Of a stretch of 49,799 nt of DNA, positions 1 to 7,912 are shown in pieces (within the stretch, counting starts at the first letter, position 1; each line of letters opens with the position of its first letter). The notes beneath the pieces were generated by a model. It was not told the origin of the DNA. It searched no databases and saw only the letters and a program-made list of their open reading frames with translations. The translations under genes and the position numbers were made by a program. The stretch covers positions 1-49,799 of the forward strand of contig CAZFLM010000050.1 in NCBI GenBank assembly GCA_964519955.1, written 5' to 3'. The stretch comes from CAZFLM01 sp964519955. GTDB taxonomy: Bacteria; Armatimonadota; Chthonomonadetes; Chthonomonadales; CAJBBX01.

Positions 1-74
1 CAGTATAGCAGGACAGACCACTCAGTGCAATCGCTTATTTTAACGCCTATGCCCCTTTCCCCCCTCCCCCCCCC

Positions 75-103
75 TTGCATTCCCCACAGCGATTTGCTAC
101 AGT
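75..103 (+). promoter_or_regulatory. sigma70-type promoter of the dprA-like gene, apparently leaderless
   Basis: TTGCAT (75-80), a 17-base spacer, then TACAGT (98-103). The expected start of transcription, about 7 bases after the -10 box, falls at 110-112, which is the ATG of the next gene at 112. No Shine-Dalgarno sequence is seen in front of that ATG, consistent with a leaderless mRNA. A C-rich tract lies just upstream of the -35 box. Confidence 0.5.
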
Positions 104-111
104 AGTGCGCT

Positions 112-1038
112 ATGGACATCGGCGAGCTGGTCCTGCTTCTGGGGGGCGTGTCCGGCGTCGGCGACCAGGCGCTGGCGCGCATCCTGCGGCGCATGGCGAT
201 CCTGCGCATCGGCCCGGACGAGTTCCTGGCCACGAGCCCGGCCTCGCTCCGTGAGGAGTACCGCCTGCCGCGCGGGGTGGGCCAGGCGGTTGCCGCCCTC
301 TCCCGCGCCGAGGTCGACGCCGCCTGCGCGCTGGGCCGCGAGCTGCGAAGGCACGGAGTGCAGGTGGCCACCGTCGTGGACGCCAGCTACCCCCGCGCCC
401 TCGCGGCCGCGCTGAAGGACCCGCCCGCCGCGCTCTACTTCCACGGCGCGCCGCAGCTCCTCGGCGCCCGCCTCTTCTGCGTCGCCAACTCCAACGGCGC
501 GCCCGAGATGGCGTTGGCAGCCACCGACGCCGTCGCCCGAGCAGCGATCCGATGCGGCATGGCGCCCATCACCGGCACCAACCGCACCGCCTACCAACGC
601 CCGGCTCTCGTCGCCCGGCGGCTCGGCGCGCCCGTGTGCTACGTGCTGGACCGCGGCCTCCTGGACCAGTTCGGTACCCACCTGGAGGTGGAGCCGGTGC
701 GGGCTGCGCGCGTCTGGCAGCCCACGGTGGACGAGACGCGCGACCTGACGATATCGCCGTTCGCCCCGCGCCACCACGCCATCGCGGCCCACAACCGCCG
801 GCGGGATGAGATCGTCTTCGCGCTGGCCTCGGTGGTCATCGCCGGCTACGTGCGGCCGGGCGGCGTGATGGACCGGCTGTGCCGTGAGGCGCTGGGCTCG
901 GGCCGCCCGGTCACGCTGGTCTGCGCCGGCAGCCCGAGCGCCGACGGCCTCGCGCGGGCCGGCGCGATCGTGCTAGACCCCATAGACGAAGACGCGGTGG
1001 CCGCCGCCCTACTGGCAGCAGCCACCGCGCCAATCTAG
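112..1038 (+). CDS. Divergent DprA/Smf-like DNA-processing protein
   Basis: 308 residues resembling the DprA (Smf) family, which loads RecA on incoming single-stranded DNA during transformation. The N-terminal third has the helix-hairpin-like start of DprA. Around residue 94 comes YPRAL...DPPAALYFHG, the family signature for YPxxL and DPPxxLxxxG. Further on, SPFAPRHHAIAAHNRRR and a following hydrophobic strand match the family FPxRNRIIAxLS segment. The usual GSR motif of the Rossmann fold is replaced by VANSNGAP, and the GGAxGIDxxAH motif by a segment reading GTNRTAYQRPALVARRLG, so nucleotide-like binding may be altered or lost. It converges on the HDOD gene 18 bases away. DprA is the best family match; a degenerate paralogue with another role (LOG/DprA superfamily) is possible. 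Confidence 0.7.
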   Translation: MDIGELVLLLGGVSGVGDQALARILRRMAILRIGPDEFLATSPASLREEYRLPRGVGQAVAALSRAEVDAACALGRELRRHGVQVATVVDASYPRALAAALKDPPAALYFHGAPQLLGARLFCVANSNGAPEMALAATDAVARAAIRCGMAPITGTNRTAYQRPALVARRLGAPVCYVLDRGLLDQFGTHLEVEPVRAARVWQPTVDETRDLTISPFAPRHHAIAAHNRRRDEIVFALASVVIAGYVRPGGVMDRLCREALGSGRPVTLVCAGSPSADGLARAGAIVLDPIDEDAVAAALLAAATAPI

Positions 1039-1056
1039 CCCCCCGTTGTGCGCCAG

Positions 1057-1962
1057 CTAGGCGGCCCTGTCCAACTGGAACATGTCGCGCGCGTTGTCCA
1101 TCTGCATGGTCAGCTCGCGCGTTGCCCACTCCCAGTCCTCGTCCGAGAACCCCAGCCACTCGGCCACTGCCGGGTCCAGTTCCGGCCCCTGGTCGATCGC
1201 CACTGCCCCCACGGACGCCTGCCAGGCCAGCCAGTTGGCCGCGTGGACGGTCGCCGTCATCTCCGCATGCTCGTGCGTCATGTCCACCTGGTGGTGGTTG
1301 CCGACGCAGTCGCACAGCGACGGCGGGAAGTTCCAGTGCTCAGCGATCTTGCGCCCGACGCTCGCGTGGTCGATGTGCAGCACGAACTGCTCGGCCTCCA
1401 CGATCGTCACCTGCTGCTTCTGGGCATAGGCCATCGACACCGCATAGGGCACCGGGAAGTAGCAGTCCAGGAACAACTGCCCGATGTCGTGCAGCAGACC
1501 GCCCAGGAACGCTTCCTCGACAGCCGCCCTCGTCTTCAAGCGCCGCTTGCGGGCAATGATGCTCGAAGCTACGGCGGCCGCCACACAGTGCTCCCAGAAC
1601 CGAGTGCGATCGAGGCCGACCGCGTTGCCAGTCTTCGGCGGCAGCATGGCGAACGCCGATACTCCGAGGACCAGGTTCCTCACGGTATTGAAGCCCAGGA
1701 TCACGACCGCGTTCGTCACGGTGCTGATGCGCTTCGGGAACCCGTAGTAGGCCGAGTTCACGATGCGCAGAATCCGGGATGATAGTCCTTGGTCCAGTGA
1801 GATCAGCCGATTGAGATCCTCGGCCGAGGTGTTCGGATCGTTTACAGTCTGCATGATCCGATGGACCACCTTCGGCAGAGGGGGCAGGTCGGCTAGCTTC
1901 TTCTGGAGAGTCTGCAGAAAGACATCCCGATCGATCTGCAGGTCCTTGGCACTACGCGGCAT
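1057..1962 (-). CDS. HDOD domain signalling protein
   Basis: 301 residues when started at the ATG at 1962; this ATG lies 11 bases inside the end of the cheA-like gene and is preceded by a GAGGGAGAG ribosome site, so translation is probably coupled. The HDOD domain fills residues 15-215: LADLPPLPKVVHRIMQ, LISLDQGLSSRILRIVNSA, then GGLLHDIGQLFL and a later NHHQ. HDOD proteins are HD-fold relatives that usually lack hydrolase activity and act as scaffolds in c-di-GMP, chemotaxis and stress signalling. The C-terminal 80 residues are helical and unassigned. Downstream position in a CheW-CheA group suggests it is an output or partner of that kinase, which has no CheY in this window. Confidence 0.85.
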   Translation of the reverse strand: MPRSAKDLQIDRDVFLQTLQKKLADLPPLPKVVHRIMQTVNDPNTSAEDLNRLISLDQGLSSRILRIVNSAYYGFPKRISTVTNAVVILGFNTVRNLVLGVSAFAMLPPKTGNAVGLDRTRFWEHCVAAAVASSIIARKRRLKTRAAVEEAFLGGLLHDIGQLFLDCYFPVPYAVSMAYAQKQQVTIVEAEQFVLHIDHASVGRKIAEHWNFPPSLCDCVGNHHQVDMTHEHAEMTATVHAANWLAWQASVGAVAIDQGPELDPAVAEWLGFSDEDWEWATRELTMQMDNARDMFQLDRAA

Positions 1963-4129
1963 AGGCTCTCTCCCTCGTCTCGACCGCAATCGTGAGCAGT
2001 CCGCTCACATCCACGATCAACGCAATGCGACCGTCGCCTAGAATGGTCGCACCGGATATTCCACGAACGTCGCCGACAAGTTTGCCGAGCGACTTGATCA
2101 CGATCTCCTGCTCGCCCAACAGCGAATGGACGACCAGGCCGAACCTGCGCTCCCCAATACCGACGATCACCACATAGTGGAGGTCGTCGGCAGCGCCCGG
2201 CTGCGCACCGAACGCGGCCCCATCGACATTGCGCCAGAAGACATCCTGCAGCCGCACCAGAGGGATCGTCAAACCACGCTGGACGACCACCTCGCGACCG
2301 TTGATGACATGGATCTCAGCGGTGGATACCTTGAACGTCTCGACTACAGCCGTCAGCGGCAGCACGTACACGCCCGCCGGCACGCTCACTAGCAGGCCCT
2401 TGATGATGGCCAGAGTGAGCGGCAGCTTGATCGTGAACTTCGTGCCCTTCCCGACGGTCGACTCCAGATCGATCAGCGCGCCGAACCGCGTCAGGTTGTT
2501 CTTGACGATGTCCATCCCGACGCCACGGCCGGAGACATCGGTCACCTGCTCCGCCGTCGAGAATCCCGAGGCGAAGATCAGGTTCAGCGAGTCCCGGTCG
2601 CCGAGCCTGGCCGCGGCGTCCGCCGCGATCTGGCCCTTGCCGATCGCGGCCTCCCGGATCTTCGCCGGATCGATGCCGCGCCCATCGTCCTCGATCTCGA
2701 TGACGATGTAGTTCTCTTCGTGGCGCGCCCGCAGCCACACCGTGCCCTTGCTCGGCTTGCCGGCCGCAACCCGGACATCCGGCGCTTCGAGCCCGTGGTC
2801 CACGCTGTTGCGCAGGAGGTGAATCAGCGGGTCGCCGATCACCTCGATGACGGACCGGTCGAGTTCCGTCTCGCGGCCGGATACCACGAAATCCACGTCC
2901 TTGCCGAGCTTCTGTGCCAGGTCGCGGATCATGCGCGGGAAGCGGTTGAAGACGTGGTCGATCGGGAGCATCCGCGCCTTCATGATCTCTTCCTGCAGCT
3001 CGCCGGTGATGCGCCCGAAGTGCGCGGCGGCCTCGTGCAGGCTGTCGATCACGGCTTCGCCCGACACGCGCGAGTCCATCTTGGCGGTCAACTGGGCGAT
3101 GCGCGTCTGGTCGATCACCAGTTCTCCGACGAGATTGAGCAGGTTGTCCAGGCGCACCACGTCGACGCGGACGGTCTGGCTCTGGGCGGCGGCCTGTGCC
3201 GGCGCCTTCTTCTCCTCGGCGGGCGGCGCGGCGGCGTCCACCGCTGCGGCGGCCGGAGCGGGAAGCTCGGCCTCGACGATCTCCGGCGCGGCGGGCGCGG
3301 CGGGCGCGGCGTGGTCCTCGGCATCAGCCGCCTGCGCGGGCTCGGCAGACACCTCCTCAGTAACGCCGTCGTCGTACGGGCGAATGTCCGCCTCCACGAT
3401 CTCTGTCACGGACAGCGTCGTCTTCCGCACGTCGTCCACGGGCCGCTCGGTCGCGATGATGACCCCGAACTGGTCCGCGAACTCCTCGTTCTCGATGGCC
3501 TCCTCGCCCGGCGTGGTGTTGAGGATCGACCCAACGGACTCCAGCGACTGCAGCACCATCAGGGCTCGAACCGACTTCATCACGCAGTCGCCGGCGATCC
3601 GCACGGCCATCGCGTACACGCTGCATCCGGCCTGGCGCGCCTCGGCAGCCGCCACGGCGCCGCTGGTCGTGAGCGCCTCGTGCTGGAAGCTGGGCGCCTG
3701 TGCGGGCGCCGCGGCAGCGGCAGGGGCAGCGGGCGCCTCCGCGCTGCCGGCCAGGGCCGCGCGCAGCTTCGCCGTCGGCCCGGCGGCTTCCGAATGCGTA
3801 TCGCCGGTCGCGGCCACCTCGCCGACCAGCTTCTTCAGCGAATCCAGCCCGTCGAACAGCGCGTCGACGATCTGCGGCGTAGCCGTCAGTTCGCCATGGC
3901 GCAGCTTATCGAACACGTCCTCCATCGCGTGCGTGAGTTCGCCCATGCTGATGAACCCCATGGCGCGCGATGAACCCTTGAGCGTGTGGGCCGCTCTGAA
4001 TATCTCCTGCAGCAGTTCCGGGGTGGCGTTGTGCTCGAGTTCCAGGATGGAGCTTTCCAGCAACTCGAGTTGCTCGTTCGCCTCATCCAGGAACACACCC
4101 ACGTACTGCAGCATGTCTTCGTTAGGCAT
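1952..4129 (-). CDS. cheA: CheA-family chemotaxis sensor histidine kinase
   Basis: 725 residues from the ATG at 4129, which has GGTGGGA just upstream; a GTG at 4138 is an alternative start. Domains in order: HPt with the phospho-acceptor in AHTLKGSSRAMG (His about 48); an Ala/Pro linker and a P2-like segment (about 160-270); a second Ala/Pro linker; P3 dimerisation helix (VRLDNLLNLVGELVID); P4 ATPase with N-box HLLRNSVDHGLE (about 435), DDGRGID and SGRGVGMDIVKNNL; and a C-terminal CheW-like P5 domain. All catalytic motifs are intact. Length fits the family. CheW lies upstream and an HDOD gene overlaps the 3' end; no receptor, CheY, CheB or CheR is seen nearby, so the input and output may differ from classical chemotaxis. 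Confidence 0.93.
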   Translation of the reverse strand: MPNEDMLQYVGVFLDEANEQLELLESSILELEHNATPELLQEIFRAAHTLKGSSRAMGFISMGELTHAMEDVFDKLRHGELTATPQIVDALFDGLDSLKKLVGEVAATGDTHSEAAGPTAKLRAALAGSAEAPAAPAAAAAPAQAPSFQHEALTTSGAVAAAEARQAGCSVYAMAVRIAGDCVMKSVRALMVLQSLESVGSILNTTPGEEAIENEEFADQFGVIIATERPVDDVRKTTLSVTEIVEADIRPYDDGVTEEVSAEPAQAADAEDHAAPAAPAAPEIVEAELPAPAAAAVDAAAPPAEEKKAPAQAAAQSQTVRVDVVRLDNLLNLVGELVIDQTRIAQLTAKMDSRVSGEAVIDSLHEAAAHFGRITGELQEEIMKARMLPIDHVFNRFPRMIRDLAQKLGKDVDFVVSGRETELDRSVIEVIGDPLIHLLRNSVDHGLEAPDVRVAAGKPSKGTVWLRARHEENYIVIEIEDDGRGIDPAKIREAAIGKGQIAADAAARLGDRDSLNLIFASGFSTAEQVTDVSGRGVGMDIVKNNLTRFGALIDLESTVGKGTKFTIKLPLTLAIIKGLLVSVPAGVYVLPLTAVVETFKVSTAEIHVINGREVVVQRGLTIPLVRLQDVFWRNVDGAAFGAQPGAADDLHYVVIVGIGERRFGLVVHSLLGEQEIVIKSLGKLVGDVRGISGATILGDGRIALIVDVSGLLTIAVETRERAYAA

Positions 4130-4407
4130 ACATCCCACCGTTTCCGGAACGCGATGACGACTGCCGCTCTCCGTAGAAGTGCGTGGAGCGTGCGCACAGC
4201 GGACATACGCCCGTTGTGTCCCGTCGGGAGGACCGACAACGAACAGGCCCGAGCCCGTCGCTCTCTCGCCAAGTGCATACTGAGCCCCGCAGCAGACGTG
4301 GCCGCTGCTGAGCCCTGGAAGCTGCCACCGACAGCCTGGACCAGGAGCAAACCGCTGGACGGCGGCGCTCCGTGCCCGCCGGCCGGCCGGTTCGTGCGTG
4401 GGCCCGG

Positions 4408-4863
4408 CTAGGCGGCGAGCCTCAAGCGGAGCGTCTTCTCGATATCCAGCAGGATGACAAGCCCCGAATCACGCTTCCCAACACCGCGAACCAGGTCGGT
4501 GTCCACATCGGCCACCAGGTCCGACGGCGGCTCGATCTGCCCCGACGTCAGGCGCAGGACCTCCGAGACGCCGTCGACGATCATGCCGACAATGCCGGTA
4601 TCGACCTCCACGACCACGATTCGCGTCGCGCCGGTCTCCTCCTCAGGGGGCAAGCCTAGACGACGGCGCAGATCGATGACGGGCACGATCTTGCCGCGCA
4701 AGTTCACAACTCCGCGCACATACTCCGGCGTGCGCGGTATCGCGGTGATCTCGCACGACCGGATGATCTCGTGCACCAGCGATATGGGCACACCGTAGGT
4801 CTCGCCCGACAGGCGGAAGGCGACCAATTGCTCTTCGTGCTCGGATGCAGCAACGTTCGACAT
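4408..4863 (-). CDS. cheW: CheW coupling protein
   Basis: 151 residues, one CheW (SH3-like) domain over nearly the whole length: EEQLVAFRLSGETYGVPI, VHEIIRSCEITAIPRTPEYVRGVVN, then LRGKIVPVIDLRRRLGLP and VGMIVDGVSEVLRL. CheW links receptors to the kinase CheA. It is the first gene of the CheW-CheA-HDOD group on this strand, with about 280 bases before cheA, an unusually large gap for this pair. AAGGGGG about 9 bases upstream can act as the ribosome site. Confidence 0.95.
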   Translation of the reverse strand: MSNVAASEHEEQLVAFRLSGETYGVPISLVHEIIRSCEITAIPRTPEYVRGVVNLRGKIVPVIDLRRRLGLPPEEETGATRIVVVEVDTGIVGMIVDGVSEVLRLTSGQIEPPSDLVADVDTDLVRGVGKRDSGLVILLDIEKTLRLRLAA

Positions 4864-5275
4864 GGGAGAAACCCCCTTGGATTCGCAGGTAATCGCCTTA
4901 CATTATCGGAGCCTGGCCCGGCAACTTTAGCGGGCAAGTGGCCCCGAAGAGCAGGATGTGGCGAATGCTGTGCGAGAGGGTTCGGACACGGGGCTGCAAG
5001 CGGCCGCAATGCGCCGACACGCGCGGCGTACGGACCGAAAGGGGGAGACATCATGAGGGCCCGCTCCCCTCCGGCTCGGCGATGCAGATGCCTCCTCGGT
5101 GGGGAACGGGCCCGTAGTATGGAGCGGCAGGACCACGCACTTCGCCGCTTGGTGTTATGAGTTCAGGCCGACGGGGTCGTCGCGAACCTCTTCGCGCTCT
5201 GTCGCCCGCGATCATCGATGCTGCTGGGGCCAAGCCGATCCGTGGTCGACCGGCCGAGGTACGCGCTCCTGGCAG
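4864..5275. other. Intergenic stretch without a recognised gene
   Basis: 412 bases between the start of the cheW gene and the end of the KH-domain gene. Short open frames here have no recognisable content and no ribosome site. On the minus strand GATAATGT about 40 bases before cheW could be part of its -10 region, but no convincing -35 box sits at the right distance. Confidence 0.5.
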
Positions 5276-5536
5276 CTAGACGTGCTCGGCCTCCTGCTGC
5301 GCGGGCTCGCCGACCACTTCCACGTAGATCTTCCGCTTGTTCTTCATCGCGCTCGCCTTCGCAAGGACGCGGATCGCGTTGGCGATGCGCCCCTGCTTAC
5401 CGATCGCCTTGCCGAGATCGCTGGGCGCCACGTACACCTTGTAAGTGGTCGATATCTCCCCCGGCTCCTCCTCAACCTTGACCTCATCTGGCAGATCGAC
5501 AACAGCCTGGACCAAGTACTCGATGAACGCCTTCAT
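5276..5536 (-). CDS. khpA: KH-domain RNA-binding protein KhpA
   Basis: 86 residues from the ATG at 5536, chosen because GGGGAGGGGAG lies immediately upstream; a longer frame to 5683 has no such support. The protein starts MKAFIEYLVQAVVDLPDEV and carries the type II KH GxxG loop as GKQG (residues 46-49) in DLGKAIGKQGRIANAIRVL, followed by RKIYVEVV. This is the YlqC/KhpA family, a small single-KH RNA-binding protein that in other bacteria pairs with KhpB and affects cell division and mRNA stability. It is normally beside rpsP and rimM; here it stands alone, with no ribosomal gene in the window. Confidence 0.92.
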   Translation of the reverse strand: MKAFIEYLVQAVVDLPDEVKVEEEPGEISTTYKVYVAPSDLGKAIGKQGRIANAIRVLAKASAMKNKRKIYVEVVGEPAQQEAEHV

Positions 5537-6216
5537 ACTCCCCTCCCCTTGTAGAGCAGCATTAGTACCGTACAACCACCGCCACGGCACCCAACTCTCT
5601 ACCTCGGAAGCAGGTCCCCTCGTACGAGCCGTGCGCACCTCCTGGGCGATGCCCCCCGCGAAACGCAAGGGCGCGCGGGACATCTGTACGGTCTTTGCAG
5701 AGGGTCAGAGAGCATCCGAGCCACGATCAGGATGTAGATCGATCGGGAGCCCGATCACGCGGGAACCGTCGACCTTGTGCCGAGACTCTGGTGCTCACGG
5801 CTTCCAAGGCAACTCGATCCAGAGGGCGACGCGGGGAATGAACCCCATGTCCACGAACCAGGAGGAACCGTGGACGCCGTCGGGAGCGGCCTGTAAGGCC
5901 TGGTGCGTACCCCCCCGGAATAATCGGCGTGGGCACTGCCTACAATCGGCGCGGGTGTGACGCCCCGGCAGGAGGACGCCAGTCGCACACCCCATGCAGC
6001 CCACCACGCACTAGACTGCGCAAACCCAGAGGCAACCAGTGGCTCGGTGCATAGGTTTGCATTGGACATTCAGTGAGGCTAACTGCTATTCGAGTGCGAT
6101 GATAGCGCGTATTCGACGCGGCCCCGCCCATATCCTTTGTTACGCGACATACCGTTTTTGAGAAAAGTGTTAGGGAGCCGACGACGGCGCCCGCGCCCGC
6201 TGCCAGACGCCAAAAC
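5537..6216. other. Long intergenic stretch, no gene recognised
   Basis: About 680 bases between the start of khpA and the terminator hairpin of the cold-shock gene. I checked both strands for protein-coding frames with ribosome sites and for tRNA, tmRNA, RNase P and SRP RNA signatures and found none. On the minus strand around 5950-6000 GGGTGTG and CACACCC can pair into a stem, so a structured RNA is not excluded. The part 6050-6180 is markedly more AT-rich than its surroundings. Confidence 0.4.
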
Positions 6217-6243
6217 GGGCGCCCCACGCGATGGGAGGCGCCC
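6217..6243 (-). terminator. Hairpin terminator of the cold-shock gene
   Basis: GGGCGCC (6217-6223) pairs with GGCGCCC (6237-6243); one more C-G pair extends it. Read on the minus strand the stem is followed by GTTTTGG, a short U-run, about 55 bases after the csp stop codon. Confidence 0.6.
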
Positions 6244-6295
6244 GCAGATGGGTACCGACTAGGTCCCGATGAAACCCGGTGGAACGCTCACGCCG

Positions 6296-6505
6296 TCAGG
6301 CGGGCAGCTCCACGCGCGAAGCCTGACGCCCCTTCGGGGTGTCCACCGCCTCGTAAACGACGTCCTGGCCCTCCTGGAGCGTCTTGAAGCCATCCATGTG
6401 AATGATCGAGTAGTGCACGAACACGTCGACACCGTCCGGCCCAACCACGAACCCGTAGCCCTTCGCGTTGTTGAACCACTTCACCTTGCCAGCGACCATC
6501 TCCAT
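6296..6505 (-). CDS. csp: Cold-shock domain protein
   Basis: 69 residues, the standard length of the CspA family of single-stranded nucleic-acid chaperones. RNP1 is KGYGFV and RNP2 is VFVHYS, after the usual start GKVKWFNNAKGYGF. AAAGGAG 11 bases upstream supports the ATG at 6505; an ATG two codons later is the alternative. The gene is monocistronic, with an extended -10 promoter about 150 bases upstream and a hairpin terminator downstream. The roughly 140-base 5' leader is typical of cold-regulated csp mRNAs. Confidence 0.96.
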   Translation of the reverse strand: MEMVAGKVKWFNNAKGYGFVVGPDGVDVFVHYSIIHMDGFKTLQEGQDVVYEAVDTPKGRQASRVELPA

Positions 6506-6651
6506 TTCGGGGCATACTCCTTTGCCTGACCCTTAGCTCTGCGCGAATCGCCGCCGCTAGTAGATCCATGGCGTCGCGCTCCTGCTGCTGCCGCATTGGT
6601 CCTGGGCTGCAAGTTGCGTGCCACGCCACCGCAAAGGTAGAAAACCTGAAC

Positions 6652-6660
6652 ACTATACCA
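6652..6660 (-). promoter_or_regulatory. Extended -10 promoter of the cold-shock gene
   Basis: On the minus strand the sequence reads TGGTATAGT: a TGn extension and a TATAGT -10 box (6652-6657). No good -35 box is present, as is common with extended -10 promoters. Transcription would start near 6645 and give a leader of about 140 bases. Confidence 0.45.
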
Positions 6661-6780
6661 GGATCGCTCGGCCGCCCCGCGCCTCGGACTCGGGGAGCAT
6701 TTGCGGGCGTCTTCGGAGTATCCTATGAGGAGCAGCTCGAGCAGCCCGCAAGCACCCACGCAGCCGGAGGACCAGACAAC

Positions 6781-7341
6781 ATGTCCGACAACCTTCTCGC
6801 CCATGTCGTCGCACAGACTGGCCTCCTCGCTACGGCCGGCGACGCGCCCGAGTGCCTGAAGCGCACCCTGGCCACCGCCGTGGACGCCGTCAAGGCCGAA
6901 GCCGGCACCGTCTTCCTGCACGATGCCGAGGCCCGCAAGCTGCGCTTCTTCCACGCCATCGGCCGTGGCCCGGACGGCAAGCCCGCCCCCATCGCCTTTG
7001 GGCTGGTCGGCTCCTCGCTCGGGGACGATGAGGGACTGGCGGGGCGCGTGCAGCAGAGCGGCGAGGCGGAGATCGTGAACGATGTGGCGGCCGACCCCAG
7101 CCACTGCGAGCGGTTCGACGAGGACATCCAGTTCACCACCCGCAACGTGGCCAGCATCCCGCTGCGCCATATCGACGGGTCCTCCATCGGCGTGCTGCAG
7201 GTGCTCAACAAGCGCGACGGCGACTTCTCCGAGGACGATGTGACGACGCTCAGCGTGCTCGCCCGCATCCTCGCCCTGGCGGTGGACCGGGCCCCAACCC
7301 CAGCCCCTGCGCCGCCCCGCTCGGAGCTAGACGAGGAGTAA
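6781..7341 (+). CDS. GAF domain protein
   Basis: 186 residues from the ATG at 6781, which has GGAGGA 9 bases upstream; the open frame continues upstream without a ribosome site. Nearly all of the protein is one GAF domain: CLKRTLATAVDAVKAEAGTV, then FLHDAEARKLRFFHAIG, GLAGRVQQSGEAEIVNDV, and RNVASIPLRHIDGSSIGVLQVLNKRDG, ending in a helix. GAF domains bind small ligands such as cyclic nucleotides or act as redox sensors; no output domain is attached, so it probably acts as a soluble sensor for a partner encoded elsewhere. The last residues are Pro/Ala-rich, and a repeat array begins within 10 bases of the stop codon. Confidence 0.88.
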   Translation: MSDNLLAHVVAQTGLLATAGDAPECLKRTLATAVDAVKAEAGTVFLHDAEARKLRFFHAIGRGPDGKPAPIAFGLVGSSLGDDEGLAGRVQQSGEAEIVNDVAADPSHCERFDEDIQFTTRNVASIPLRHIDGSSIGVLQVLNKRDGDFSEDDVTTLSVLARILALAVDRAPTPAPAPPRSELDEE

Positions 7342-7342
7342 G

Positions 7343-7912
7343 GACGACCGCCCCGGTGGGATGGGCGTCCCTGCCCGTCCAGCACCGAGCCCCGGTGGGG
7401 CGGGCGTCCCTGCCCGTCCAGCACCGAGCCCCGGTGGGGCGGGCGTCCCTGCCCGTNNNNNNNNNNNNNNNNNNNNNNNNNNNNNNNNNNNNNNNNNNNN
7501 NNNNNNNNNNNNNNNNNNNNNNNNNNNNNNNNNNNNNNNNNNNNNNNNNNNNNNNNCCAGCACCGAGCCCCGGTGGGATGGGCGTCCCTGCCCGTCCGGC
7601 AGGCCCTACGGGAGGGTGGCGCTCCGTCGCCACCGCCGTCACGCACGGGCGCCGTGGTGGGATGGGCGTCCCTGCCCGTCCGGCAGCGAGCCCCGGCAGG
7701 ATGGGCGTCCCTGCCCGTCCGGCAGGCCCTACGGGAGGGTGGCGCTCCATCGCCACCGCCGTCACGCACGGGCACCGTGGTGGGACGGGCGTCCCTGCCC
7801 GTCCGGCAGGCCCTGCGGGAGGGTGGCGCTCCGTCGCCACCGCCGTCACGCACGGGCGCCGTGGTGGGATGGGCGTCCCTGCCCGCCAGGTACAGCCCAC
7901 CAGCAGGTCGGC
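7343..7912. repeat. Tandem GC-rich palindromic repeats with a 100-N assembly gap
   Basis: The whole interval between two convergent genes is a repeat array. The core unit reads GGTGGGATGGGCGTCCCTG then CCCGTCC; inside it GGGC-GTCCCT-GCCC forms a small hairpin. Units are joined by AGCACCGAGCCCC linkers before the gap, and after it by a longer unit with a second hairpin, GGTGGCG-CTCCGT-CGCCACC, seen three times (near 7613, 7738 and 7823). Bases 7457-7556 are exactly 100 N, a scaffold gap, so copy number is unknown. The same core recurs at 14431-14613, 39640-39854 and 42849-43210. Confidence 0.9.

Noticed and set aside
5537..6295. Structured RNA gene (tmRNA, RNase P, SRP, 6S) in the long gap
   Set aside because: None of the conserved cores was found on either strand; only one isolated stem is visible.
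7343..7912. CRISPR array
   Set aside because: Spacers are themselves repeats, unit length varies, and no cas gene is present. The same holds for the 42849-43210 and 49499-49799 arrays.
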